From Bacteroidota bacterium (lineage in GTDB: Bacteria; Bacteroidota; Bacteroidia; UKL13-3), in contig CANJUD010000006.1 in the NCBI GenBank assembly GCA_947477885.1, positions 62,001 to 126,000 of the forward strand: a DNA stretch of 64,000 nt, in the 5' to 3' direction. Below, one piece after another: positions 1-9,005 of this stretch (positions are counted from its first letter, which is position 1; each line of letters starts with the position of its first letter). The notes under the pieces are model-generated. The model did no database searches. It worked only from the letters and a program-made list of their open reading frames with translations, and was not told the DNA's origin. Position numbers and translations under genes: made by a program.

Positions 1-1893
1 GCTCTGGGTATATTGGAAGAGATAAAAGTTAAGAATGCGAGTATAGAATTGGCCATACAGAAGTGTGCCTACTGCAGAGCTGAGGAATTATATAAAGCAA
101 ACGATATTAACGGAGCAGCTAAATTATTCATGAGAAGCTATACCTATAATCATGATATGAAGTTTAAGGCCTTGTCAGTATTTTGGTTGGGAGAGATTGC
201 ATATCATAAAGAAGAATATGGTAAAGCAATAGATTTATATAAAGAATTTGAAGGATACCCGCAGGCTGCTTCCACATTTCATTATACCACTTCCTATTAT
301 AATCTGGGTTATAGTTATTTGAAGTTGGACAAATATCAACAGTCGAATGTTTGGCTTGAGAAATTTATTGCTGCAGAAACTTATTTTGGCAATAAGGCAG
401 AACTGGTGCTGGATGCACATTCACGCTTAGCTGATAATTATTTCTTAGAGAAAAATTATACAAAAGCAACCAACGAATATAATTATGTGATCAATAAAAA
501 TTCGCCTGATGCCGATTATGCTTTATTTCAGATGGGTATAATATATGGTTTGGAAACCAAATTGTATGATAAAATTAATATATTAAATAAGCTGATTGAA
601 AAATATGAGAATAGTGATTTATATGAAAAAGCATTATACGAGTTGGGCTATACTTATTTCAATTTAGAAAAATACGACCAGGCAGTTGAGAGTTTTAACG
701 ACCTGATACAATCGCAGAAAAGCCCAGTGGGCCTGGTAAGAAGAGCACAACTGAATATAGGTTTGATATTCTATAATCAAAAGCAAAACAGTAAAGCCAC
801 GGAACAATTTCAATATATATTAAAAAAATATCCCGAGAGTGAAGAAGCTCATGAAGGACTTGAATTGTTAAAAACAATATATACTGAAAATGGAGAGTTT
901 GATAAATTTGATGAATGGGCTAAGGCTAATGGAATTAAAATATATCAATCGAGCACTGCAGAAAAAGATACACTGATGTTTGAATCAGCAATGAATTTGT
1001 TGGACCGCAAGGATTCTATAAAATCATTGGAAGTATTGGGTAAATATATTAATGAGTTTCCCGATGGTGCATTTATATTAAAATCGCACCAATTGAAGGC
1101 AGATATCTTGAGTCGTAAAAACCGCAAAGATGAGGCCTTGCCTGAGTATGAGTGGATAGCTACCCGTCAGCCCAATGAATACACTGAGCGCAGTTTGAAA
1201 TGGGTTTGCAACTATTATTATAACCTTAAAAATTACGAAAAAGCTCTCGAGTATTTTGAAAAATTGGAACCCAATTCATCAGTAAAAGAAAATAAAATTT
1301 TGGCATTGGTTGGGCAAATGCGATGTGCAGACAAATTGGGATTAACAGATAAATTGAAAGTTGCTTCTGAAAAAACTGTTCAATACCCAGGTATAGAAAA
1401 AGACTATAGCACGGAAGCAAAATATAACTTAGCAAAAATATATTACAGTACCGATAAAATTACCGCACTCAATTATTTTAAAGAGGTGGTGAAAGCTAGT
1501 AAAAATAAGCGTGGAGCAGAAAGCAAATATTATACAGCCCTTATCTATTTTGATAATGGAGATACTATAAACTGCAAGAAAGCAGTGTTTGAATTGAGTG
1601 AACAATACCCCGATTATGATTACTGGGTTGCCAAAGGCTATTTGGTTTTGGCTGATCATTATATTAAACAAAAAGACGAATATCAAGCAAAATATACTTT
1701 GCAAAGTTTGATAGATAATTATGAAAAATCGGATACTGACCCTGATGATATCATTAAAATGGCTACAGAAAAATTGGAGCAATTTAATAATAAAGAAAAG
1801 AACCGCGAAGAATTGATACAGCAACAGAAGCTGAATGATACCAAGAGTCAGGAAGAAAAGGATAAAGAGAATCAAGGCGTAAAAGATTTTTAG
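1..1893 (+). CDS. TPR-repeat protein (5' end outside window)
   Basis: The reading frame is open from the first base, so the real start lies upstream and only the last 630 or so codons are visible. The protein is made of tandem tetratricopeptide-like helix pairs: repeated blocks with Tyr/Leu/Ala spacing, for example ALYELGYTYFNLEKYDQA and AKYNLAKIYYSTD. It ends in a roughly 45-residue tail rich in Lys, Glu, Gln and Asn. TPR arrays are protein-binding scaffolds; in Bacteroidota such long proteins are usually periplasmic or outer-membrane associated, but the signal peptide would be upstream and cannot be checked. The stop is 3 bases before the next gene, a beta-barrel protein, which suggests one transcript and perhaps one complex. 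No enzymatic motif is visible. TPR identity is confident; the precise role is unknown. Confidence 0.8.
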   Translation, partial: ALGILEEIKVKNASIELAIQKCAYCRAEELYKANDINGAAKLFMRSYTYNHDMKFKALSVFWLGEIAYHKEEYGKAIDLYKEFEGYPQAASTFHYTTSYYNLGYSYLKLDKYQQSNVWLEKFIAAETYFGNKAELVLDAHSRLADNYFLEKNYTKATNEYNYVINKNSPDADYALFQMGIIYGLETKLYDKINILNKLIEKYENSDLYEKALYELGYTYFNLEKYDQAVESFNDLIQSQKSPVGLVRRAQLNIGLIFYNQKQNSKATEQFQYILKKYPESEEAHEGLELLKTIYTENGEFDKFDEWAKANGIKIYQSSTAEKDTLMFESAMNLLDRKDSIKSLEVLGKYINEFPDGAFILKSHQLKADILSRKNRKDEALPEYEWIATRQPNEYTERSLKWVCNYYYNLKNYEKALEYFEKLEPNSSVKENKILALVGQMRCADKLGLTDKLKVASEKTVQYPGIEKDYSTEAKYNLAKIYYSTDKITALNYFKEVVKASKNKRGAESKYYTALIYFDNGDTINCKKAVFELSEQYPDYDYWVAKGYLVLADHYIKQKDEYQAKYTLQSLIDNYEKSDTDPDDIIKMATEKLEQFNNKEKNREELIQQQKLNDTKSQEEKDKENQGVKDF

Positions 1894-1896
1894 TAT

Positions 1897-3540
1897 ATGC
1901 AAAAACATATTATATATATATTCATACTGATTTGCAATATTCAATTTGCCAATGCCCAAGCCGATACTTTGGAAAAGGGACATATCACCATTGTGCGACC
2001 TTATAGACCCAAGATACAAGAGTCCATTAAAAAAGCAATTACTCCTTTACCAGAAACTGCACTGGTTAATATGCCGCCTTTTACTTATACCTTCAATTCC
2101 ATCGAGCCTAATTTTCATATCAATACGCCAGGCTATAAAGCAATTAATTTACCCCAAGAAAAACTGAGTGCCTTAAATGGAAATTTTACCAAGATAGGTT
2201 TTGGTAATTATAATAGTCCGTTATTAGAAGTATCATTAAACAATCTGCGATCGAGAAATTGGATGCTAGCAGCTAATGCTCGTCATTACTCATTGAACGG
2301 GACTACCAGTAAATATTCAAATAACCAATTGCATTTTGCTGCAACTAATACGGGAGACAAAAATATAAGTGGTGCTGTATTATTATATAATAGAGATGCC
2401 TATCGCTATTATGCAACGGGAAGTGATAAAACAGATACTTTTCCTAAGGGGGCATTATACAATCCATTTCAGAATATACAGTTGAACGCTTTCGCAGGTA
2501 GTAAAATATTTGACAGTGCCAAATTAAATTATCGGCTTGACCTAAAAATTGATAATATGATTCGGTCGAAAGATGTGAGTGAGAACTGTATGTTTTTAGG
2601 TGGAAATATAAAAAAAATTGTGAGAGGAAATTTATTTAAAACAGACCTTTCAATGGACTTTGATTCCTATATCAATCAATACAATAAATATAATAGAAAC
2701 TTTTATAAGATACAACCTGAATATTATCTTGTAGCAAATAATTTTAGAGCTGTGATAGGCTTCAATGCTATACTGCTCAATCAGAATAGAGATTCTGCAA
2801 CACCCAATCAGTTTCAGTTTTATCCCAAATTAAATCTAGAATATATTATAGCCAAGAAGTATAAAATATTTACGAATATGTGGGGTGATTGGGAAAAATA
2901 TACTTTGAAAAATATATATCAGGTTAATCCATTTATTTCACCCAATATTAAACTGGATAATAGCAAGAATTTTAATTTTAATTTGGGTATGAAAGGTCAT
3001 ATTAATAATGATTTGGATTTTGGAGTTGAAGCAAGGTATACCAATATGGACAATCTTATTATTTATACTTTGGATTCAACCTATTTGCATGCAATGGATT
3101 TGATACCAGTATCTGCTGGGGTAAAGAAATTAATATTTAATATACATTATCACAGAGGCACCAAATTTGATATATACTCAGCAATCAATTTGTCGAATTA
3201 TTCTTTGACGAATGCTGTTATTACAAGGGCTTCACAACTTCCTACTTTTGAATGGAAAAATAATTTTTCCTATAAATTGGGCGATAAATTATATACAAAT
3301 TTGCAACTGAATTATACAGGAGCTAGATATATGGTTAGGTATGATGGAGTGAACAAGCTATATAATAATATTTTGATGAAACCTTTTACCGATATCAATC
3401 TGAGTGCTGATTATCGGTATACAAAATATGTGAGTATGTTTATCAATATCAATAATATCATATCCAATAAATATATAAGATGGTATGGATATCCTGTGGC
3501 AGGAATCAATGCCCAAATCGGTGTCACTATTACACTATAG
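1897..3540 (+). CDS. Outer-membrane beta-barrel protein (TonB-receptor-like barrel, no plug)
   Basis: The 547-residue product begins with a clear signal peptide (residues 1-20, hydrophobic core then FANAQA). The remainder is alternating polar/hydrophobic strands rich in Asn, Tyr and Lys, ending in a short hydrophobic strand (GVTITL), as expected for a barrel. The last strands (SADYRYTKYVSMFININN, then RWYGYPVAG) resemble the terminal strands of TonB-dependent receptors. No CarboxypepD-like or plug domain precedes them, so it is either a plug-less barrel or a distant relative. The gene starts 3 bases after the TPR gene and is followed 6 bases later by the HU/SPOR gene, so an operon is likely. 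The barrel assignment is inferred from composition and layout; the substrate is unknown. Confidence 0.7.
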   Translation: MQKHIIYIFILICNIQFANAQADTLEKGHITIVRPYRPKIQESIKKAITPLPETALVNMPPFTYTFNSIEPNFHINTPGYKAINLPQEKLSALNGNFTKIGFGNYNSPLLEVSLNNLRSRNWMLAANARHYSLNGTTSKYSNNQLHFAATNTGDKNISGAVLLYNRDAYRYYATGSDKTDTFPKGALYNPFQNIQLNAFAGSKIFDSAKLNYRLDLKIDNMIRSKDVSENCMFLGGNIKKIVRGNLFKTDLSMDFDSYINQYNKYNRNFYKIQPEYYLVANNFRAVIGFNAILLNQNRDSATPNQFQFYPKLNLEYIIAKKYKIFTNMWGDWEKYTLKNIYQVNPFISPNIKLDNSKNFNFNLGMKGHINNDLDFGVEARYTNMDNLIIYTLDSTYLHAMDLIPVSAGVKKLIFNIHYHRGTKFDIYSAINLSNYSLTNAVITRASQLPTFEWKNNFSYKLGDKLYTNLQLNYTGARYMVRYDGVNKLYNNILMKPFTDINLSADYRYTKYVSMFININNIISNKYIRWYGYPVAGINAQIGVTITL

Positions 3541-3546
3541 TACTAT

Positions 3547-4872
3547 ATGGTAAAAGGAGAAAACGAAAAGAATAAAAAAATACTGGAGCAAATGGCAGGG
3601 AAACCTGTTGATGCGAAAGAAGGTGAGCAACAAACATCTGATGCCGAGAAGCACGGTTTTATTTTTATCCCTTTCAAAAATTTCTGGGCTGGACCCGTTC
3701 TGGGGATGGGCAACCCTACTGACGAGCACGAGAAAATTCCTTTAATGTTAAGGTTGTGGATTCGGTTTGAAAATTGGAAAGACAAGTTGTGGAAAACTGA
3801 TAGTGCATCGCAAACGTTTGTAAATGAGGGCTCTTCATCTTTAAATGGTTTGTTCAGTAAGACGGGCAAAAAAAATCATTTACATTTGCAAGGTATGCAA
3901 ACCAATATCCAAGTAAATTTAGGACAATACGTTCATGAGCTTTTGTTTGAACACAATTGTGTAATAGTGCCCGAGTTGGGCGGTTTTATTAGCCGTCGCG
4001 TTACCTCGCAGTTAAATCATGTGGCACATAAAATTTCGCCTCCTGGCAAGAAGATAGCTTTTAACCAAGGACTTAGTGTGAATGATGGATTGCTAGCACA
4101 AACAGTGGCTAAGCAAGAAAATGTAAGTTATGAATTGGCGCTACAGCATATCGCATCGCAAGTAGTAAATTTGAGACAGCAGTTGCATAGCGAAAAATCT
4201 GTGTCATTAGATAAGATTGGAAATTTTGTGATTGACCATGATGAGGTTTTAACTTTTCACCCCGAGATAGAAAATAATTTCGACAAGCACACTTATGGCC
4301 TTGTAACTATACAAGCCATCCCAATGGTACGTCATGAAAATGAAAAGCTAAAACGCAAAATAAAATCTCGTATTGACAATCGCAGACCTATCAAGCAACT
4401 GCAAACGAAGCGTCGCAGCTCTGCTAGGCGTATGGTGATGAACAGTTTGTTGATATTGATGGTATCCATACTTTCATTTGCATCGGTAATGGTTAATACA
4501 GACCAAAAAGCTAGTTTGTTTAATTTCAATTGGGAACAATTATTCAGCAATCCATTTGGCCAATCGGAAAATACAAACAATAATTCTCCAAAAATTTCGT
4601 TAGATACTAAACTTATATCACAAGTAAATCAACTCGGTTTTGATCGTAAGGCTGAATTTACGATTGTACTTAAATCATTTGATAATATTTCTAGTGCAAG
4701 TGAGTTTGCCAATACTTTAAATCAAGCAGGATTGACCAATGCAAAACCTTGTTGTAAAGAAAAAGGAAAAACTTGGGTAGGAATTTGTCGCAGCCATAAC
4801 GAAGATATGATGGATGATTTGTTAGAACAATTAGTGAAAAAATATCCTGAAGCTAAAATAGTACAGAAATAA
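3547..4872 (+). CDS. HU-CCDC81 and SPOR domain protein with N-terminal extension
   Basis: Residues about 117-260 match the prokaryotic HU-CCDC81 module (IQVNLGQYVHELLFEHNCVI, VPELGGFISR, LSVNDGLLAQTVA). A basic stretch leads to a transmembrane segment at about 296-318, and residues about 367-439 resemble a SPOR domain, which binds denuded septal peptidoglycan in the periplasm. The usual family start corresponds to Met117 (base 3895). The frame is nevertheless open from base 3547, only 6 bases after the preceding stop, and the first 116 residues look coding (charged start, then a Trp/Phe-rich patch). TACATTTG, a -7-like motif, sits just before Met117, so that start is a real alternative. A cytoplasmic HU domain tethered to the wall suggests coupling of DNA or cytoplasmic partners to division; that is inference. 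Confidence 0.8.
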   Translation: MVKGENEKNKKILEQMAGKPVDAKEGEQQTSDAEKHGFIFIPFKNFWAGPVLGMGNPTDEHEKIPLMLRLWIRFENWKDKLWKTDSASQTFVNEGSSSLNGLFSKTGKKNHLHLQGMQTNIQVNLGQYVHELLFEHNCVIVPELGGFISRRVTSQLNHVAHKISPPGKKIAFNQGLSVNDGLLAQTVAKQENVSYELALQHIASQVVNLRQQLHSEKSVSLDKIGNFVIDHDEVLTFHPEIENNFDKHTYGLVTIQAIPMVRHENEKLKRKIKSRIDNRRPIKQLQTKRRSSARRMVMNSLLILMVSILSFASVMVNTDQKASLFNFNWEQLFSNPFGQSENTNNNSPKISLDTKLISQVNQLGFDRKAEFTIVLKSFDNISSASEFANTLNQAGLTNAKPCCKEKGKTWVGICRSHNEDMMDDLLEQLVKKYPEAKIVQK

Positions 4873-4879
4873 TATATAT

Positions 4880-5013
4880 AATTGTTAATTATAAATTGTT
4901 AATTGTTAATGGGCTTACGCCAGATATTTATTAACCATTACACTGCGAGCAATTAATCATTAATCATTAATCATCAACAATTAACCATCAACCATTAATC
5001 ATTAACCATTAAA
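4880..5013. repeat. Heptamer array B1 (ATTAATC / ATTGTTA words)
   Basis: The gap between the HU/SPOR stop and exbB is filled by 7-bp words. The left arm repeats ATTGTTA-like units, a core GGGCTTACGCCAGAT follows, and the right arm repeats ATTAATC, ATTAACC and ATCAACC in strict 7-bp register up to six bases before the exbB ATG. The arms are partly complementary. Confidence 0.85.
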
Positions 5014-5018
5014 AAGAA

Positions 5019-5654
5019 ATGATATTACTAGAAGTTGAACAAAAAAGCATGTTAGAATTGCTTATGGCAGGCGGACCAATTATGGTGCCGATTGCTATTT
5101 TATTTGTATTGGCAATATATGTATTTGTGGAGCGATTTATTACAGTTCGTAAAGCCATGCAAAATGAAAATAATTTTCTTCCTGCATTAAAAGATTTAAT
5201 TCAGAATAATAATATAGCTGCGGCAAAGATGATGTGTGAAAAAAGTAATACACCAATCTCACGAGTTATATTAAAAGGACTAACACGAGTTGGTCGGCCA
5301 TTAAAAGATATAGAAGCCAGTATGGAAAATACAGGCAAAATAGAGGTGGCTCGTTTAGAAAAAAGATTACCCGTATTGGCTATTGTAGCAGGAGCTGCAC
5401 CGATGTTTGGTTTCTTGGGAACCGTAATAGGAATGATGATCGCGTTCAATGATATAGCAGCCGCAGGTAATGTAGAAATTGCAGGTATTGCAAAAGGTAT
5501 CAATGTGAAAATGGTAACCTCAGCAGGTGGATTGGTGGTAGGTATTATCGCTTTTTTTGGATATAATATATTAAATATCATGGTGCAAAAAGTAGTGACA
5601 CAATTAGAAACAGCAAGTTTAGATTTTATAGAAGTATTAGAAGAACCAGCTTAA
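5019..5654 (+). CDS. exbB: MotA/TolQ/ExbB proton channel family protein
   Basis: The 211-residue product has the ExbB/TolQ layout. TM1 is at about 18-37 (IMVPIAILFVLAIYVFVERF), followed by a cytoplasmic loop, the conserved TM2 motif GFLGTVIGMMIAF at about 130-145, and TM3 near 170-190 (GGLVVGIIAFFGYNILNIMV). With ExbD it forms the proton-driven inner-membrane motor that energises TonB. Met11 (base 5049) gives the common family start MLELLMAGGP and may be the true start; the upstream ATG abuts the heptamer array. exbD and a tonB-like gene follow in the same direction, separated here by a 219-bp repeat region rather than the usual short gap. Family assignment is firm. Confidence 0.93.
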   Translation: MILLEVEQKSMLELLMAGGPIMVPIAILFVLAIYVFVERFITVRKAMQNENNFLPALKDLIQNNNIAAAKMMCEKSNTPISRVILKGLTRVGRPLKDIEASMENTGKIEVARLEKRLPVLAIVAGAAPMFGFLGTVIGMMIAFNDIAAAGNVEIAGIAKGINVKMVTSAGGLVVGIIAFFGYNILNIMVQKVVTQLETASLDFIEVLEEPA

Positions 5655-5655
5655 T

Positions 5656-5764
5656 TAGTAAACAGTAAACAGTAGTCAGTAAACAGTAGTCAGTAAACAG
5701 TAGTCAGTAAACAGTAGTCAGTAAACAGTAGTCAGTGCCATACGGGTCAGCTACTGACCACTAA
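5656..5764. repeat. Heptamer array A1 (AGTAAAC/AGTAGTC words)
   Basis: The array starts two bases after the exbB stop. AGTAAAC and AGTAGTC alternate about five times, then a core GTGCCATACGGGTCAGC and short reverse-complement words (TACTGACCAC). It is followed by a copy of the exbD start region. The arms could pair in RNA. Confidence 0.9.
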
Positions 5765-5772
5765 TATATAAT

Positions 5773-5790
5773 ATGAATTTTAACCAGTAG
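5773..5790 (+). other. Duplicated exbD start / 5-codon minicistron
   Basis: The sequence before and over the exbD start (CTAATATATAATATGAATTT, then TAA) occurs twice, at 5761-5783 and 5862-5884, 101 bases apart. The first copy gives ATG followed by four sense codons and TAG. It is a decoy start created by duplication of array plus gene start. Confidence 0.85.
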
Positions 5791-5864
5791 TCAGTAGTCA
5801 GTAAACAGTAGTCAGTGCCATACGGGTCAGCTACTGACCACTGACCACTGTTTACTGACCACTA
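5784..5864. repeat. Heptamer array A2 (second copy of A1)
   Basis: The array repeats AGTAGTC/AGTAAAC words, the same GTGCCATACGGGTCAGC core as A1, and a right arm three heptamers longer (TGACCAC, TGTTTAC, TGACCAC). It ends 9 bases before the exbD ATG. Confidence 0.9.
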
Positions 5865-5873
5865 ATATATAAT

Positions 5874-6272
5874 ATGAATTTTAAACGCAAATCGCAAGCC
5901 CTAAGTAGTTTTAATGCTGCACCGATGAACGATATATTGTTCTTTCTGTTGTTGTTCTTTTTGTTGACGGCAACATTCGCCATTCCAACATTTCAAAAAG
6001 TAACTTTGGCAAAGGCGGAGGGAACGCAGAAGTTGAAGCAGAACATGGCAGTTGTTATAAATAAAGATGGGAAAATATTTCTAGAAAATGCAGAGATACA
6101 ACTTCCTGCATTTGATGCTAAGATACAAGCATTTATAGTAGGTAAAACAGAACCTGTAGTGAATGTTATTATAGATAAAGGAGCATCATGGGAATATATA
6201 GCACCAGTTACTGGTATCTTGCAAAAATATAAAGTGAGTTCTATTATAGCTACGCAAAAACCTTCAAATTAA
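5874..6272 (+). CDS. exbD: ExbD/TolR biopolymer transport protein
   Basis: The 132-residue product has the ExbD layout: a short basic cytoplasmic N-terminus, one TM segment (about 20-38, ILFFLLLFFLLTATF), and a periplasmic domain of about 90 residues with the family pattern VVINKDGKIFLENAEI. Asp20 at the cytoplasmic edge of the TM helix is in the place of the essential proton-pathway Asp of ExbD. It partners ExbB upstream and the TonB-like protein downstream. The first bases of the gene are duplicated upstream within the repeat region, so translation start selection may be affected. Confidence is high. Confidence 0.92.
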   Translation: MNFKRKSQALSSFNAAPMNDILFFLLLFFLLTATFAIPTFQKVTLAKAEGTQKLKQNMAVVINKDGKIFLENAEIQLPAFDAKIQAFIVGKTEPVVNVIIDKGASWEYIAPVTGILQKYKVSSIIATQKPSN

Positions 6273-6318
6273 TTCGATACTTTCATTTACCAAAATCATT
6301 TTGGTTATATAAAGCAAT

Positions 6319-7101
6319 ATGATATTTCAATCGCAAATAGAATCAACTACTAGAAATAGCAAACAGCAAGGTATTATATATATGTTGCTAGGCGTTGCTT
6401 TGCTTTTGCTAATTGCGATATTGGTTACCATCCCTGTACCTGAACCTATAGTTGAAACACCAATTGTATATATGAAGTTCGTAAGCCTTGGTGAATCAGA
6501 AACAGGCGGACCAGCGATGGAGAATAGCAGTGGCGATGGGGGAGGAGATGAAAGTGCACAGCCACAAAATGCCAGTCCCAATCAAGATAATGTGAATGCG
6601 GATCCAGAACCAGGCGGTGGAGATGCTCCTGCAATTAATAATAATAAATCAAATAATAAAACCACAAATACTTCTCAGCCACAAGCTCAACCAGAAAAAA
6701 ATAGCGGGTTCAAATCGAAAAAGAAAGGAACTGGTGGGCCACTTGGAGATGGGAATAGTGCTTTGCCTGGTGGAGGTGGCGATGGGGATCTGAATAAAGG
6801 AGACCCAGCAGGTTGGAAAGATGAGCGTGGAAATTTAAAGGCAGAGCATCGTCCACGCCAGATAAAACAATTTTCATTTAATGACAAAGAATCTGATAAA
6901 AATGAAATCAGACATTTGTGGGTGATACTTACCGTTGATTGCAATGGTATAGTTAACGATGTGAAGATAGCACCTAAAACAACCGATACTGAGGATTTTC
7001 CTTTCATTAAATCTCAGATTAAGGGAAAGAAATATTATGATAAAAGGAATGACTGTAATGGCCCAGCAAAATGGGATGTAGATATTACAATTAAACCGTA
7101 A
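6319..7101 (+). CDS. TonB-like energy transducer
   Basis: The 260-residue product has a short cytoplasmic head, one TM helix at about 18-40 (GIIYMLLGVALLLLIAILVT), and a long low-complexity periplasmic linker of about 45-160 rich in Gly, Asn, Pro, Gln and Asp. The compact C-terminal domain of about 70 residues contains HLWVILTVDCNGIVNDVKI, the strand pattern of TonB C-terminal domains. By position and architecture it is the TonB of the preceding ExbB/ExbD motor, spanning the periplasm to outer-membrane receptors. The canonical YP motif is not evident, so it belongs to the divergent Bacteroidota TonB-like group. It is the last gene of the operon; a hairpin follows 25 bases downstream. Confidence 0.8.
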   Translation: MIFQSQIESTTRNSKQQGIIYMLLGVALLLLIAILVTIPVPEPIVETPIVYMKFVSLGESETGGPAMENSSGDGGGDESAQPQNASPNQDNVNADPEPGGGDAPAINNNKSNNKTTNTSQPQAQPEKNSGFKSKKKGTGGPLGDGNSALPGGGGDGDLNKGDPAGWKDERGNLKAEHRPRQIKQFSFNDKESDKNEIRHLWVILTVDCNGIVNDVKIAPKTTDTEDFPFIKSQIKGKKYYDKRNDCNGPAKWDVDITIKP

Positions 7102-7126
7102 GAATTATAATAAGTTTTTTGCCTGC

Positions 7127-7153
7127 GTGATGCTGAACTTGTATCAGCATCAC
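7127..7153. terminator. Intergenic hairpin between convergent genes
   Basis: GTGATGCTGA and TCAGCATCAC form a perfect 10-bp stem around a 7-base loop. It lies between the convergent tonB-like gene and the BamA-like gene and may stop transcription from both sides, though no U-tract follows. The sequence resembles a palindrome I recall as common in Bacteroidota intergenic regions. Confidence 0.55.
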
Positions 7154-7161
7154 GTGTTTGA

Positions 7162-8489
7162 TTAAAAACAATGATCAAAAGTAAAGAAGAATTGTTTGTC
7201 TTCTTTTGATATGGCATAATCGAAACGTAGGATGGTGCTGATATTCCAAGCTATACGTAAACCGAGTCCTCCAGAATATTTTATAGTATTAGAAAGGTCA
7301 GCAATTTTATTATAGACACTTCCCGCATCAAAAAATGGGACGATACTAAATGCGAGATGTTGTTTTAATATATCAGTTTGGGCAAAACGGCTGCGTAATT
7401 CTATATTAAAAAATACATACCCCTGTCCAAAAATCGGCTTTGTTTGTATCCTCTTAACATATTGCTACCGCCTAATCCTTCAATGCTTCCCTGCGAAGCC
7501 CATTCGTCTTGGTATTCGAAAAATGGTGCTGCACCAAATGTATATCCTATGCCAAAACGGGTGGCCAAAATAGTTTTGCCTAATACTTTTGGTAATATCT
7601 TTTTATATAACATATACTGCAAAAACACCTTGTCACAATTATATGCCGACCCCAAAGATTTTGATGAAAGCTCGTTAGTGATTTCTGCATAGGCTCCTTT
7701 GTCTGGATCTGATTCAAAATTCCGCGTGTCCCACACAATCCCTGATTGTATAAAAGTAACTACAGATTTCCCTAAACCAACAATTTTCCCAGCACTAGCA
7801 TCTTTACTTAAACGAGAATTTGCACCCGCAGTAATATTCATCCAAGCAATCTCGTAGCCCGCCAACACACGCATACGGCTATCGAACAATGAATATTCGC
7901 CACTTAGGTTTACGATATATTCTTCTTTGGTATAAGTATTATAGTTTTTGTAGTTCCCAGTTAAAGAATTGTTATAACTATCATAATCTTTTCCAGTATA
8001 AGGCATACCATCATCGGCAGCTATTTTATCTAAAGTATTTAATGATTTATTCGTAGTTCCAAAATATAGCAAATTGGGATTTTTTTCATAAGCAACTTCA
8101 CCCCTAAAACGCCATTTGGTATTGAGGAAATATGGACGGTCTAAATTAAATGCCAACTTGCGTTCACTTCTTGAGGTATTGGAAGCATCGATTCCTATTT
8201 TCATTCGATAGGGTGTGTATTCGAAAAATGGATCGCTGCGTTTTCCATTGAATAATAAGGCTCCTTCAAATCCATATCCTAAGCCATTCAATGGGTCGGA
8301 GCTTAGGCGGGGCAGACCTGTTAGGGTGGTACCTTCTTTTTTATCTTTCAGTTCTTCGGCATCTAATTTTTTAAGATGGGATATATGAAAGGGAAGTTTT
8401 TTAGTAGAGTCGGAATTTGTTTGGGCTTGTGTTTGAGTACTTATTATAGAAATACAAGCAACAAGAAAAATAGATTTGATATAATACAT
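7162..8489 (-). pseudogene. BamA/surface-antigen family outer-membrane barrel, frameshifted near 3' end
   Basis: The first frame encodes 362 residues (8489 to 7401): signal peptide (residues 1-22), then barrel strands of the bacterial surface antigen type, including GLPRLSSDPLNGLGYG and the family signature MLRGYKQSRF near the end. The frame stops abruptly at 7401. Another frame continues without stop down to 7162 with the missing barrel end (NIELRSRFAQTDILKQ, FFDAGSVYNK, LGLRIAWNI). One extra T in either of two short homopolymers (A6 at 7408-7413 or A5 at 7429-7433 on the plus strand) would join them into a 442-residue protein. This is either a recent inactivating mutation or a sequencing error. 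No POTRA domains are present, so it is a small barrel rather than BamA itself. Confidence 0.8.
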
Positions 8490-8533
8490 TGACGATACTT
8501 GGAGATATAAATTGTGTAAACTATAGTATATAA

Positions 8534-8947
8534 TTAGTCTTTAACTTCTTTAATAAATTTACCTTCGTTATCAAATAATACATCCATACCTTTTAGCTCC
8601 ACTTCGAAAGTAATTGCCCCTTTGGCGTCTGTAATCTTAGCTGCTTCTTTGGCTTTTTTGCTTGGATAATGTGCTTTCACATAATCTAAAACTCCTTTGG
8701 GTAATTCATTAATTTCAATTTCAATTTCTGTTTCTATAATATTTCCACTGGCATCAAACAATACAGAGCAATCTGCTTTTCCAAGGTCAAAACTCGCTTC
8801 ATAGTTTTCATTTTCTTTGTCCCATTTCACTTTGGTAATAGTGGGGTATTTTTTTGCAAAGGCTGCTTTTACTGCTGCTGGAACATCAGTAGCAAAGGTG
8901 GCAAGGGTAATCGTAAAGCATACGATTAATGTAATTAATTTCTTCAT
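8534..8947 (-). CDS. PepSY-like periplasmic protein
   Basis: The 137-residue product has a signal peptide (residues 1-19, ending ATFATDVPA) and two tandem half-repeats of about 55 residues. Each begins with P-x-x-[AV]-x-x-[AY]-x-x-x-x-[YH]-P (AAVKAAFAKKYPT and KGVLDYVKAHYPS) and continues with strands such as YEASFDLGKADCSVLFD and FEVELKGMDVLFDNEGKFI. This is the beta-lactamase-inhibitor-like PepSY_like fold common in Bacteroidota periplasmic proteins, with no known enzymatic role. It lies 44 bases upstream of the BamA-like gene on the same strand and may be co-transcribed. Function beyond a possible ligand- or inhibitor-binding role is unknown. Confidence 0.8.
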   Translation of the reverse strand: MKKLITLIVCFTITLATFATDVPAAVKAAFAKKYPTITKVKWDKENENYEASFDLGKADCSVLFDASGNIIETEIEIEINELPKGVLDYVKAHYPSKKAKEAAKITDAKGAITFEVELKGMDVLFDNEGKFIKEVKD

Positions 8948-9005
8948 TTGAGTATTTATTAATTTGATTACGAAATTGAGGAATGATTTTGAATTAATTT
9001 AGATT

